Source: Pseudomonas sp. TH10 (GTDB lineage: Bacteria > Pseudomonadota > Gammaproteobacteria > Pseudomonadales > Pseudomonadaceae). Taken from it: 36,395 nt of DNA. Within the stretch, counting starts at the first letter, position 1. The number at the start of each line of letters is the position of its first letter. The stretch is taken from positions 1 through 36,395 of the forward strand of contig NZ_JAEKEG010000051.1 of NCBI RefSeq assembly GCF_016651255.1. Reading direction: 5' to 3'. The translations under genes were made by a program, and so were the position numbers. Shown here in pieces: positions 25,549 through 33,944 of the stretch. The notes beneath the pieces were generated by a model. That model searched no databases and was not told the origin of the DNA. It worked only from the letters and a program-made list of their open reading frames with translations.

Positions 25549-25582
25549 TTTGATCTGGGCATAGGTTGGATCGACTGACGCC

Positions 25583-25667
25583 TTCGCGGGCAAGCCCGCT
25601 CCCACGGGGTTATGCACACAATTTGAGAATGCAGGTAATCCTGTGGGAGCGGGCTCGCCCGCGAAGA
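25583..25667. repeat. REP-type inverted pair, family C (copy 2)
   Basis: Arms of TTCGCGGGCAAGCCCGCTCC and its inverse lie downstream of gtrS. Its spacer resembles that of copy 3. Confidence 0.88.
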
Positions 25668-25684
25668 ACGATTACGCGGTATAC

Positions 25685-27155
25685 CTAATCAACACTACGC
25701 GGCAACTGTAACGTCACCCGCAAACCACCTTCACGCAGGTTCTGCAGGCTGACTTCGCCGCCATGACTGTGGGCGATGTTGCGCGCAATGCCCAACCCCA
25801 AGCCCATAACCCTGCTGCTGCCCCGCCAAGCGAAAGTGCGGTTCGAACACCTGCTCCAGCCGCTGCTCCGGCACCCCCGGCCCTTCATCGTCGACGTGCA
25901 GGACAAACGCACTCTCATCGTCATCGATATGCAAATGCGCGTTCTGCCCATACTTCAGTGCGTTGTCGATCAGGTTGCCAATGCAACGCTTCAACGCCAA
26001 AGGCTTGCCCGAATACGCCGCCAGCGCACGCCCGTGCTGGGTCACGCGACCATTGCCGTTGGGCGCCAGATACGGCTCGACCAGACAATCGAGCACATGG
26101 TTGAGATCCACCGGTTCGATGTTCTCGTGGATATCGGTGTCTTTCACGCATTGCAGCGCGCCTTTGACCAGCAGCTCCAGCTCATCCAGATCACGGCCGA
26201 ACTTCGCTTGCAACGCCTCGTCCTCAAGCAACTCGACGCGCAAGCGCAAACGCGTGATCGGCGTGCGCAGGTCATGGGAAATCGCGCTGAACAATTGGCT
26301 GCGTTCTGTCAGGTAACGGCTGATGCGTTCGCGCATGCTGTTGAACGCGCGACCCACTTCCACCACTTCACTGCCGCCGCCCTCAGCCACCGGCTCGACG
26401 TCGGCGCCCAGCGACATATCCCGCGCGGCACGCGCCAGACGCTTGAGCGGCCGACTCTGCCAGTGCACCAGCAGGCCGATGAACAGCAGCAAAAAGCCGC
26501 TGGTTAGGACGATGAACCATACCTGTTGCGACGGCAGCCCTTGTTCTTCAAGGCTGGTGTACGGCTCGGGCAACAGCGAGGCGATGTACAGCCATTCGCC
26601 CGGCGCCATTTGAATCTGCGTGACCAGCACCGGCGGGTTCACCGGCTCAAGGGTCAGCGCGTAATGCGCCCAGGAGCGTGGCAACTCGTCGAGTTTCAGG
26701 CCGCCGTTGAAAATTCGCAGGTCCTCGGGGCTGACGAAGGTCACGGAGATGTCCGCGTCCTGTCCCAGGGACTGGCGCAACACTTCGTCCACCGCCTTGA
26801 GCACCGCCGCTTTACGCGGGGTAATCGGCAGCACTTCCATGCCCAGGGGTTTGTCGTTGAGCGTCACGACAAAACGGGTGCCGCCCATGCTGCGCAACTG
26901 ATCGAGGACCAGCGGCCTGAAGGCGACGGGCAGGGATCGAAAGTAACTGACGCTGGCGGTCATTGAGTGCGCGAGGCTGCGGGCACTGGTGACCAGGCCT
27001 TCAAGCTGGGTAGCACGCAGCTGCGACACCCAGATCACGCTCGACAATGTCTGCGCAAACAACACCGCCAACAGTGTCAGCAGCAACATCCGCCCCAGCA
27101 GCGAACGCGGCACCGGCACCCTGGCCGCCAGTTTGCGCAGGAACTCAGTGACCAT
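25685..27155 (-). pseudogene. gtrS: GtrS sensor histidine kinase, frameshifted near the 3' end
   Basis: It starts MVTEFLRKLAARVPVPRSLL with the ATG overlapping the gtrR stop by 11 bases. There is an N-terminal membrane segment (MLLLTLLAVLFAQTLSSVIWV), a periplasmic sensor region, a second segment (VWFIVLTSGFLLLFIGLLVHW), HAMP, and the dimerization box FSAISHDLRTPITRL with H294. N-box NLIDNALKYG and G1 DEGPGVP follow. In the G2 box the sequence reads GYGLG then VGHCAQHR to an early stop at 25731, while the expected LGIARNIAHSHGGEV... to a TAG at 25685 continues in the next frame. One extra C in the CCCC run at 25796-25799 explains this. Repaired length is 489 residues. GtrS senses glucose-derived acids and drives GtrR. 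The truncated form would lack most of its ATP-lid region. Confidence 0.85.
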
Positions 27156-27876
27156 TGCTGGCAACCACATTGGCTGCCAGCTGATAGCCGCTGCCGCGCA
27201 CGGTGCGGATCAGCCGTGGCGGTTTTTCCGTGTCGCGCAGGCGTTGGCGCAAACGACTGACCGCCATGTCGACGATGCGATCGAGCGGCATCAGGTCGCG
27301 GCCACGGGTGGCGTTGCCGATGGTGTCGCGGTCGAGAATTTCCTGGGGATGATCGAGAAACAACTTGAGCAGGGCGAAGTCGGCGCCGGACAGGATCACT
27401 TCTTCGCCATCAGTGTGGAATAGCCGATGGCTGACCATGTCGAGCCGCCACTCGTCGAACGCCAGCACCTCACTGCCACTGCGTTCCTGGCCAAATTGCG
27501 CACGACGCAGCAATGCCTTGATGCGCGCTTGCAGTTCGCGGGGGCTGAAGGGTTTGCCGAGGTAGTCGTCGGCACCGAGTTCCAGACCGATCACGCGGTC
27601 GGCTTCGTCGGAACTGGCGGTGAGCATGATGATCGGCACCTGCGCCTGACGCGGATGCTGACGCACCCAACGGCAGAGGCTGAAGCCATCTTCGTCGGGC
27701 AGCATGACGTCGAGGATCACCAGATCGCTCGGCGCCTCATTGAGTGCCTGGCGGAAACTGGCGCCATCGGCGGTGGCCCGCACCTGAAACCCGGCGCGGG
27801 TCAGGTAGGTTTCCAGCAACTCGCGTATTTCCTGGTCGTCATCGACCAACAATATCGACTTGTTGACTGAGCTCAC
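27145..27876 (-). CDS. gtrR: GtrR (GltR) response regulator, OmpR family
   Basis: The 243-residue protein starts at a GTG (27874-27876; VSSVNKSILLVDDDQEIREL), with AAGGA upstream; the longer upstream frame has no family sequence. The receiver domain has acidic D12-D14, phosphoacceptor D56 in DLVILDVMLP and K108 in LGKPFSP. The C-terminal winged helix (about 140-235) ends RLIRTVRGSGYQL. It activates glucose-uptake genes in Pseudomonas. It is followed by overlapping gtrS, with AACAACAA (27889-27896) in its leader. Confidence 0.93.
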   Translation of the reverse strand: MSSVNKSILLVDDDQEIRELLETYLTRAGFQVRATADGASFRQALNEAPSDLVILDVMLPDEDGFSLCRWVRQHPRQAQVPIIMLTASSDEADRVIGLELGADDYLGKPFSPRELQARIKALLRRAQFGQERSGSEVLAFDEWRLDMVSHRLFHTDGEEVILSGADFALLKLFLDHPQEILDRDTIGNATRGRDLMPLDRIVDMAVSRLRQRLRDTEKPPRLIRTVRGSGYQLAANVVASNGH

Positions 27877-27888
27877 GGGGCGGCATCC

Positions 27889-27896
27889 TTGTTGTT
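27889..27896 (-). promoter_or_regulatory. Hfq/Crc-type AANAANAA motif before gtrR
   Basis: AACAACAA on the minus strand lies directly before the AAGGA ribosome site. Confidence 0.4.
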
Positions 27897-27951
27897 GGAA
27901 TTGGGGCGGATTATGCCTGATGAACCTTGGAAATTTGTTGTCTGTTCTGGC

Positions 27952-28039
27952 CCCATCGCTGGCAAGTCCCACACAAGGTAATGCGCACATTTTCAGATGC
28001 AGGTAATCCTGTGGGAGCGTGGCTTGCCCGCGATGGAGG
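27952..28039. repeat. REP-type inverted pair, family C (copy 3, left arm decayed)
   Basis: The right arm reads GTGGGAGCGTGGCTTGCCCG; the left arm has lost several bases (GGCAAG directly followed by TCCCAC). The spacer shares TGCAGGTAATCC with copy 2. It separates glk from gtrR. Confidence 0.8.
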
Positions 28040-28049
28040 CGACGCGGTT

Positions 28050-29000
28050 TCAGGCCTGTTCGAGCGCCACACCCGCCCCCATCAACCCGGAATACGGCGC
28101 TGTCACCAGCCACACAGGAATGCCTTTGAAATAATCGCTCATGCAACCCTTGTCGGCAAAGCTGCGGGCGAAACCACTTTCGAGGAAGAAATCGGCAAAC
28201 CGTGGAATCACCCCACCCACGATGTACACACCGCCGCGACCGCCAGTAGTCAGTACGTTGTTACCGGCCACACGCCCGAGCCAGCAGCAGAACTGTTCCA
28301 GCACTTCCAGCGCAATCGGGTCGCCCGCGAGGCCCGCAGCCGTGATCGACTCCGGGGTGTCGAGCACCGCTTCGTGACCATCCACCGCGCAGATCGCCCG
28401 GTAAACACGCGGCAATCCACCACCGCTCAACGCCGTTTCCGCGCTGACATGGCCGATCTCGTTGTGGATGTGCTGCCACAGCTGTGTTTCACGCGGGCTG
28501 CTCAGCGGCAGATCAACGTGACCGCCCTCGCCCGGCAAGGCGGCAAAACGCCCGGCGCCCAAGTCAAGCAAGGTGCCGACCCCCAGGCCGGTGCCCGGAC
28601 CGATGACCACTGCCGGCCGCAACGGCTCCGGCGTGCCTGGGCAAACGACACGAAACTCGTCCGGCTGCAATCGGGTCATGCCCAGCGCCATCGCCGAGAA
28701 GTCATTGACCAGCAACAACTGCTCGACCTGCAAGGCCTGGCAAAACGCCTTGCGACTCAGCCGCCAGTGGTTGTTGGTGAACCTGAATTCATCGCCGCTG
28801 ACCGGACCTGCCACCGACAGGCACACCGAACCGATTGCACCCGGCGCCAGACCGAGCCCGCTCAGATAGAGGCTGATCGCCTCTTCCGGGCTGGCGTGGT
28901 CGGCGGTAGCCAAGACCTCAACCGATTCCAGTTGTTGGTTTTTCCACAACGCGAACCGAGCGTTGGTGCCTCCGATATCACCGACCAAAGCCAGTTTCAA
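28050..29000 (-). CDS. glk: Glucokinase
   Basis: The 316-residue enzyme phosphorylates glucose with ATP in the cytoplasm. The N-terminal phosphate loop [15 protein letters not shown] (5-19), [12 protein letters not shown], the catalytic [12 protein letters not shown] and GPGTGLGVG are present; the order and length match the bacterial Glk family (PF02685). The start is a TTG (28998-29000) that overlaps the edd stop as TTGA, with GGAG eight bases upstream. It lies in the edd-glk-gtrR-gtrS operon. Confidence 0.94.
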   Translation of the reverse strand: MKLALVGDIGGTNARFALWKNQQLESVEVLATADHASPEEAISLYLSGLGLAPGAIGSVCLSVAGPVSGDEFRFTNNHWRLSRKAFCQALQVEQLLLVNDFSAMALGMTRLQPDEFRVVCPGTPEPLRPAVVIGPGTGLGVGTLLDLGAGRFAALPGEGGHVDLPLSSPRETQLWQHIHNEIGHVSAETALSGGGLPRVYRAICAVDGHEAVLDTPESITAAGLAGDPIALEVLEQFCCWLGRVAGNNVLTTGGRGGVYIVGGVIPRFADFFLESGFARSFADKGCMSDYFKGIPVWLVTAPYSGLMGAGVALEQA

Positions 29001-30823
29001 TTAAGCGTCTCCAGGGCAGAAGTGAAGGCGCTGGCGCCCTGCTCCGCCGAGCTGAAGGCCAAACGCATGAAACCAAACAGTTCGCGACCGCTGCCGATGT
29101 TATTGCCCAACAGGCCCTTGGCAGGTTCGCGCGCTGCAAATTCGTCGGCGTCCACCTTAAGCTCCAGGGTGCCTTTGACGCCATCGACGCGGATGATATC
29201 GCCCTCTTGCACCCGGGCCAAAGCGCCGCCGACATAAGCTTCAGGGCTGACGTGAATCGCCGCCGGAATTTTCCCCGAAGCGCCGGACATGCGTCCGTCA
29301 GTCACCAGCGCGACTTTGAAGCCGCGATCCTGCAGCACGCCGAGGAACGGCGTCATCTTGTGCAACTCGGGCATACCGTTGGAGCGCGGGCCCTGGAAGC
29401 GCATCACCGCGACAAAATCTTTTTCCAGCAGGCCAGCCTTGAACGCATCGGCCAGATCCTGTTGATCCTGGAACACCATCGCCGGCGCTTCGACGATCTG
29501 GTTTTCCAACGCAACGGCAGAAACCTTCATCACACCGCGACCGAGGTTGCCCTCCATCACGCGCAAACCGCCCTCCGTGGAGAACGCGCGAGCGACTGGA
29601 CGCAGGATGTTTTCGTCGAGGCTGTCGACCGGGCCTTCGCGCCAGACCAGCTCGCCGTTATCCAGGAAAGGCTCCAGGGTGTAGCGGCTCAGACCATGAC
29701 CCAGCACGGTGTTGACGTTTTCATGGAGCAACCCGGCCGCCAACAGTTCGCGGATCAGGAATGACATGCCGCCCGCGGCCTGGAAGTGGTTGATGTCAGC
29801 TTTGCCGTTCGGATAAACGTGGCTCAGGGTTGGCACGACTTCAGAGAGGTCGGCCATGTCCTGCCAGGTCAGTTGAATGCCCGCAGCCATGGCGATGGCC
29901 GGCATGTGCAGGGTGTGGTTGGTCGAGCCACCGGTGGCGTGCAGCGCGACGATCGAGTTGACCAGCGACTTCTCGTCGACGATTTCGCCGATTGGCATGA
30001 AGTTGCCGTTCTGCTTGGTCAGGCGCGTCACTTGATGCGCGGCTTCGCGGGTCAGCGCATCACGCAGCGGCGTGTTCGGGTTGACGAAAGAGGCACCCGG
30101 CAAGTGCAGGCCCATCACTTCCATCAACAACTGGTTGGTGTTGGCGGTGCCGTAGAAGGTGCACGTACCCGGGCTGTGGTAGGACTTCATCTCCGATTCC
30201 AGCAGCTCTTCGCGGGTTGCCTTGCCTTCGGCGTATTTCTGCCGCACGTCGGCTTTTTCCTTGTTGGAAATCCCCGAGACCATCGGCCCGCCCGGTACGA
30301 AGATCGTCGGCAGATGACCGAAGCGCAGCGAGCCCATCATCAGGCCTGGCACGATTTTGTCGCAGATGCCGAGCATCAGCGCGCCATCGAACATGTTGTG
30401 GGACAGCGCCACAGCGGTCGACATGGCGATCACTTCGCGGCTCGGCAGGCTCAGCTCCATGCCTGGCTCGCCCTGGGTCACGCCGTCGCACATCGCCGGA
30501 GTGCCGCCAGCGAACTGGCCGACCGAGCCGATTTCGCGCAGGGCATTCTTGATTTGCTCGGGAAACACTTCGTACGGCTGATGCGCCGAGAGCATGTCGT
30601 TATATGAAGAAACAATGGCGATGTTCGCCGAGTTCATCATCCGCAGGCTGTGCTTGTCTTCGCTGCCGCAGCCGGCCACGCCGTGGGCGAAGTTGGCGCA
30701 TTGCAGCTTGCCGCGCATCGGGCCATCCGTCGCGGCGCCGCGAATCAGTGCAAGGTAAGCCTGACGCGTGGCGCGGCTGCGGGCGATAAGCCGTTCGGTG
30801 ACCTCAAGAACGCGGGGATGCAT
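28997..30823 (-). CDS. edd: Phosphogluconate dehydratase
   Basis: The 608-residue IlvD/Edd-family enzyme dehydrates 6-phosphogluconate to KDPG, the committing Entner-Doudoroff step. It binds an iron-sulfur cluster through conserved cysteines, here in [20 protein letters not shown] and [12 protein letters not shown]. Other landmarks are [23 protein letters not shown] and [26 protein letters not shown] precedes the ATG. A HexR operator lies upstream at 30944-30958. It leads the operon edd-glk-gtrRS and is divergent from gap. Confidence 0.97.
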   Translation of the reverse strand: MHPRVLEVTERLIARSRATRQAYLALIRGAATDGPMRGKLQCANFAHGVAGCGSEDKHSLRMMNSANIAIVSSYNDMLSAHQPYEVFPEQIKNALREIGSVGQFAGGTPAMCDGVTQGEPGMELSLPSREVIAMSTAVALSHNMFDGALMLGICDKIVPGLMMGSLRFGHLPTIFVPGGPMVSGISNKEKADVRQKYAEGKATREELLESEMKSYHSPGTCTFYGTANTNQLLMEVMGLHLPGASFVNPNTPLRDALTREAAHQVTRLTKQNGNFMPIGEIVDEKSLVNSIVALHATGGSTNHTLHMPAIAMAAGIQLTWQDMADLSEVVPTLSHVYPNGKADINHFQAAGGMSFLIRELLAAGLLHENVNTVLGHGLSRYTLEPFLDNGELVWREGPVDSLDENILRPVARAFSTEGGLRVMEGNLGRGVMKVSAVALENQIVEAPAMVFQDQQDLADAFKAGLLEKDFVAVMRFQGPRSNGMPELHKMTPFLGVLQDRGFKVALVTDGRMSGASGKIPAAIHVSPEAYVGGALARVQEGDIIRVDGVKGTLELKVDADEFAAREPAKGLLGNNIGSGRELFGFMRLAFSSAEQGASAFTSALETLN

Positions 30824-30943
30824 GTGTAGAACTCCAGGCTAACGGATGTGGCGACCTGATTGTCTATGCTGATCAAACGCCGTTGTCGTTGGAATGACAG
30901 ACGGTTTTTTTGACCATTCGGACCAGTTGATTCAGGTCACTCG

Positions 30944-30958
30944 TTGTAGATAAAACAA
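30944..30958. promoter_or_regulatory. HexR operator in the edd-gap intergenic region (edd side)
   Basis: TTGTAGATAAAACAA is an exact TTGT-N7-ACAA palindrome, 121 bases upstream of edd. Confidence 0.8.
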
Positions 30959-30978
30959 AATATTGCCACTAAAAAGGC

Positions 30979-31006
30979 TTGTTTTCTATTTTTATGCGAA
31001 TAATCT
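30979..31006 (+). promoter_or_regulatory. Candidate promoter of gap
   Basis: TTGTTT (30979-30984) and TAATCT (31001-31006) are spaced by 16 bases, with the -10 touching the second HexR operator. Confidence 0.4.
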
Positions 31007-31020
31007 TGTAATTCCAACAA
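31006..31020. promoter_or_regulatory. HexR operator in the edd-gap intergenic region (gap side)
   Basis: TTGTAATTCCAACAA is an exact TTGT-N7-ACAA palindrome starting at the likely gap -10 box, well placed to block gap transcription. Confidence 0.8.
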
Positions 31021-31023
31021 CAA
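31016..31023 (+). promoter_or_regulatory. Hfq/Crc-type AANAANAA motif before gap
   Basis: AACAACAA lies 20 bases upstream of the gap ATG and overlaps the end of the HexR operator. Confidence 0.35.
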
Positions 31024-31043
31024 AACGACGGCGGCGCTGTTCC

Positions 31044-32045
31044 ATGACTCTACGAATCGCAATCAATGGTTTTGGCCGCATCGGCCGTAATGTCCTACGC
31101 GCACTGTATACCCAAGGCTATCGACAGGATTTGCAGATCGTCGCCATCAACGATTTGGGCGACAGCTCGATCAACGCTCATCTGCTCAAATACGACACCG
31201 TTCACGGCACGTTCGACGCACAGGTCGAGCATGACAACGAAAGCCTGACAGTCAACGGCGACCGCATTGCAGTCAGCGCGATCCGCAACCCGGCCGAGTT
31301 GCCATGGGCTGCGGAAAAAATCGACGTGGTATTCGAATGCACCGGTCTCTTTACCGACCGGGCCAAAGCCGCTGCGCATATTACTGCCGGCGCACGCAAA
31401 GTAATCATCTCGGCCCCGGCCAAAGGCGCCGATGCCACCGTCGTTTATGGTGTGAACCATGACATTTTGCGCCAGTCGCATCAGATCATCTCCAACGCTT
31501 CGTGCACCACCAACTGCCTGGCGCCGGTGGCGCAGGTGCTGCACCGCGAGCTGGGAATCGAAAGCGGTCTGATGACCACGATTCATGCTTACACCAACGA
31601 CCAGAACCTGACCGACGTCTACCACACCGACCCGTACCGCGCGCGTTCGGCCACGCAGAACATGATCCCGAGCAAGACCGGCGCCGCCGAAGCGGTGGGC
31701 CTGGTGCTGCCGGAGCTGGCGGGCAAACTGACCGGCATGGCCGTGCGGGTGCCGGTGATCAATGTGTCCCTGGTCGATCTGACCGTGCAACTCAAGCGCG
31801 AAGCCTCGGCGGATGAGGTCAACGCTCTGCTCAAGGCTGCGAGCCAGCATTCGAAAATTTTGGGTTACAACACGTTGCCGCTGGTTTCCAGCGACTTCAA
31901 CCACAACCCGCTGTCGTCGATCTTCGACGCCAACCACACCAAATCCAGCGGCAAATTGCTGAAAGTACTGGCTTGGTACGACAACGAATGGGGCTTCTCC
32001 AACCGCATGCTGGATAACTGCCTGGCGCTGTGTAACGCGGAATAA
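31044..32045 (+). CDS. gap: Glyceraldehyde-3-phosphate dehydrogenase, type I
   Basis: The 333-residue enzyme oxidises glyceraldehyde-3-phosphate made by Eda. It has the NAD-binding [14 protein letters not shown] (8-21), the active-site [12 protein letters not shown] with C154, H181 in [10 protein letters not shown], and the usual C-terminal [13 protein letters not shown]. The start [11 protein letters not shown] was chosen by family alignment; the ribosome site is weak. It is divergent from edd and under two HexR operators. It is the catabolic gap of the glucose cluster (PA3195-like); pseudomonads carry other gap paralogues elsewhere. Confidence 0.96.
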   Translation: MTLRIAINGFGRIGRNVLRALYTQGYRQDLQIVAINDLGDSSINAHLLKYDTVHGTFDAQVEHDNESLTVNGDRIAVSAIRNPAELPWAAEKIDVVFECTGLFTDRAKAAAHITAGARKVIISAPAKGADATVVYGVNHDILRQSHQIISNASCTTNCLAPVAQVLHRELGIESGLMTTIHAYTNDQNLTDVYHTDPYRARSATQNMIPSKTGAAEAVGLVLPELAGKLTGMAVRVPVINVSLVDLTVQLKREASADEVNALLKAASQHSKILGYNTLPLVSSDFNHNPLSSIFDANHTKSSGKLLKVLAWYDNEWGFSNRMLDNCLALCNAE

Positions 32046-32069
32046 ATCGGCAACTCACCACGAATTTCC

Positions 32070-32140
32070 GTAGGAGCTGCCGCAGGCTGCGATCTTTTGA
32101 CAGCCAAATCAAAAGATTGCAGCCTGCGGCAGCGCCTGCA
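32070..32140. repeat. REP-type inverted pair, family A, after gap
   Basis: TAGGAGCTGCCGCAGGCTGC faces an inverse arm with a few changes (GATTGCAGCC, GGCAGCGCCT). It follows the gap stop and may act as its 3' hairpin. Confidence 0.85.
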
Positions 32141-32177
32141 CAGATTTTCACGATTAAGCGCTTGACCATGACAGTAG

Positions 32178-32194
32178 ATGATAAGCATTATCAT
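32178..32194. promoter_or_regulatory. Fur box upstream of the ECF sigma gene
   Basis: ATGATAA-GCA-TTATCAT is a perfect 7-3-7 palindrome close to the Fur consensus and 26 bases before the start codon, so the system is expected to be iron-repressed. Confidence 0.8.
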
Positions 32195-32220
32195 TCGCTC
32201 GAAATGGATCAGGTTCCCCC

Positions 32221-32739
32221 GTGAGTCAATCGCGCTTCAACCACGTCTTCCTCACCCAGCGCACCTCGCTTCTGCGCACGCTGGAACGGATGGTCAACAA
32301 TCACAGCACCGCTGAAGACCTGCTGCAGGAAACCTACCTGCGCGTGACGCGGGCGCTGAGCGAGCGGGCCATCGATCATCTTGAACCCTTTGTTTTCCAG
32401 ACTGCGCGCAATCTGGCCCTGGACCATTTGCGTGCGCGGCGCATCCAGTCGCGCACTCTGGTCGATGACGTGCCACCGGACGTGGTTGAAAGTGTCGCCG
32501 CCCCCGCCAGCAGCGCCGAAGACGCCGCCCACGCCGAACAGATGCTGGAGCGCTTGAACGTGAGCCTCAGTGAACTCAGCGCCCGTCAGCAGCAGATTTT
32601 CATCCTCAGCCGCCTGCACGGGCACAGCTATCAGGAAATCGCCGATGAACTGAGCGTTTCCCTCAGCACCGTGCAGAAAGAATTGAAACTGATCATGTCC
32701 ATTTGCATTGGCGTTGCCGAACGCCTGAATGGCGACTGA
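32221..32739 (+). CDS. ECF sigma factor, FecI type
   Basis: The 172-residue sigma-70-family factor starts at a GTG with CAGG upstream. Region 2 includes AEDLLQETYLRVTRAL (about 31-46) and FVFQTARNLALDHLRARR; region 4 has LSARQQQIFILSRLHGHSYQEIADELSVSLSTVQKELKLI, an HTH that reads the -35. In FecI systems it directs transcription of the adjacent TonB-receptor gene when the receptor is occupied. The order sigma, anti-sigma, receptor with STN domain is that of heme systems such as Has or Hxu; a Fur box precedes it. Confidence 0.92.
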   Translation: MSQSRFNHVFLTQRTSLLRTLERMVNNHSTAEDLLQETYLRVTRALSERAIDHLEPFVFQTARNLALDHLRARRIQSRTLVDDVPPDVVESVAAPASSAEDAAHAEQMLERLNVSLSELSARQQQIFILSRLHGHSYQEIADELSVSLSTVQKELKLIMSICIGVAERLNGD

Positions 32740-32856
32740 ACGATCCGGCACACATCAGGATCGACTGCACTGATCATTGGGCTTTGTTACCCTTGCCCGA
32801 CTTTTACGCTTCACTTAAAAAAAACAGCCGTGCGCAGACACCGCCGAGGAAACACC

Positions 32857-33822
32857 GTGACGGACACCCACCGCTCGCCTTCGCCAGACTTGGCGCAGGA
32901 CGCTGCAAACGCAATGGACCAGGCGCTGGACTGGCTCATCGTGCTCGGCAGCCCGGACGAGGAGCAAACCCGGCAGTTCCATGCCTGGCTGGCGGCTGAT
33001 CCCTTGAATGCCGAGGCGTTCACCAAGGCGCAGGCGATCTGGGACGGCCCGCAAGTGATGCTGAGTGCGCAGACACTGGCGGCCCGGCCGCCAAAGGTAT
33101 CGGTACTGTCGCGCTTGCGCCCGCACTGGAAACCGCTGGCCACCGCGGCGGTGCTGGTTCTCGGTCTGTTCAGTTTCAGTAATTTGCCGATGCGCCTTCA
33201 GGCCGATCATCTGACCGTGGTCGGTGAGCGCCAGCGCCTGCAACTGGAGGACGGCTCGAAAGTCCTGCTCAACACCAACTCCGCATTCTCCAGCACCATC
33301 AACGATCAACAGCGCGTCGCGCGGCTGTATCAGGGCGAAGCGTTTTTCGAAGTGGCTGGCAGCCGCAATCAACCGCTGGAAATCGATGCCGGCCCGGTCA
33401 AGGCCAGCGTGCGCGACACCGCGTTCGCCGTGCGTTATCTCGATGGCGTGGCGCAGATCAACGTGCAACGCGGCGATGTCGATTTGCGCGCCACGCACAA
33501 CGATAGCCACGTGCGCTTGTCGGCGGGGGAAAGCATTCGCATCGGCCCCAACGGTTTCGACCGCCCGGCCAAACTCGATGCCGCCACCGATCTGGCCTGG
33601 GTACAGGGCCGACTGGTGTTCGAGAACTGCCCGCTGAACCAGGTGCTGGCCGAACTGCGCCGCTACTATCCGGGCTGGATCATCAACAACAACGAGCAAT
33701 TGGCCGACGTCGCCGTGACCGGCAATTACCGCCTCGATCAACCGCTCGACGTGGTCCGTTCCCTCGCCCACATCACCTCCGCGCGCTTGCAGGAATTCCC
33801 CGCGCTGGTGATCTTGAACTAA
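32857..33822 (+). CDS. FecR-family anti-sigma factor
   Basis: The 321-residue protein starts at a GTG (32857) with GAGGA six bases upstream. It has a cytoplasmic N-terminal DUF4880 domain (about 20-65: ALDWLIVLGSPDEEQTRQFHAWLAADPLNAEAF), one membrane segment (about 92-112, ATAAVLVLGLFSFSNLPM) and a periplasmic FecR domain (LQLEDGSKVLLNTNSAFS, GEAFFEVAG, VRDTAFAVRYLDG), plus a C-terminal STN-like end (LAELRRYYPGWIINN). It relays the signal from the receptor to the sigma factor. Confidence 0.92.
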   Translation: MTDTHRSPSPDLAQDAANAMDQALDWLIVLGSPDEEQTRQFHAWLAADPLNAEAFTKAQAIWDGPQVMLSAQTLAARPPKVSVLSRLRPHWKPLATAAVLVLGLFSFSNLPMRLQADHLTVVGERQRLQLEDGSKVLLNTNSAFSSTINDQQRVARLYQGEAFFEVAGSRNQPLEIDAGPVKASVRDTAFAVRYLDGVAQINVQRGDVDLRATHNDSHVRLSAGESIRIGPNGFDRPAKLDAATDLAWVQGRLVFENCPLNQVLAELRRYYPGWIINNNEQLADVAVTGNYRLDQPLDVVRSLAHITSARLQEFPALVILN

Positions 33823-33841
33823 ATGAGAATTATTTTTACTC
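33823..33841. promoter_or_regulatory. Possible Fur box upstream of the receptor gene
   Basis: ATGAGAATTATTTTTAC resembles half of a Fur site (TGAGAAT/ATTTTTA) directly after the fecR-like stop. The match is partial. Confidence 0.4.
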
Positions 33842-33944
33842 GATAGCCGAAGCAGGTACGTCTAGTTATAGCCAATGCAATTGATTCGCATCACGCGATG
33901 CCAATCTGCACCTATAAAGATTCGTGCGACACGGAGCGCTATCG

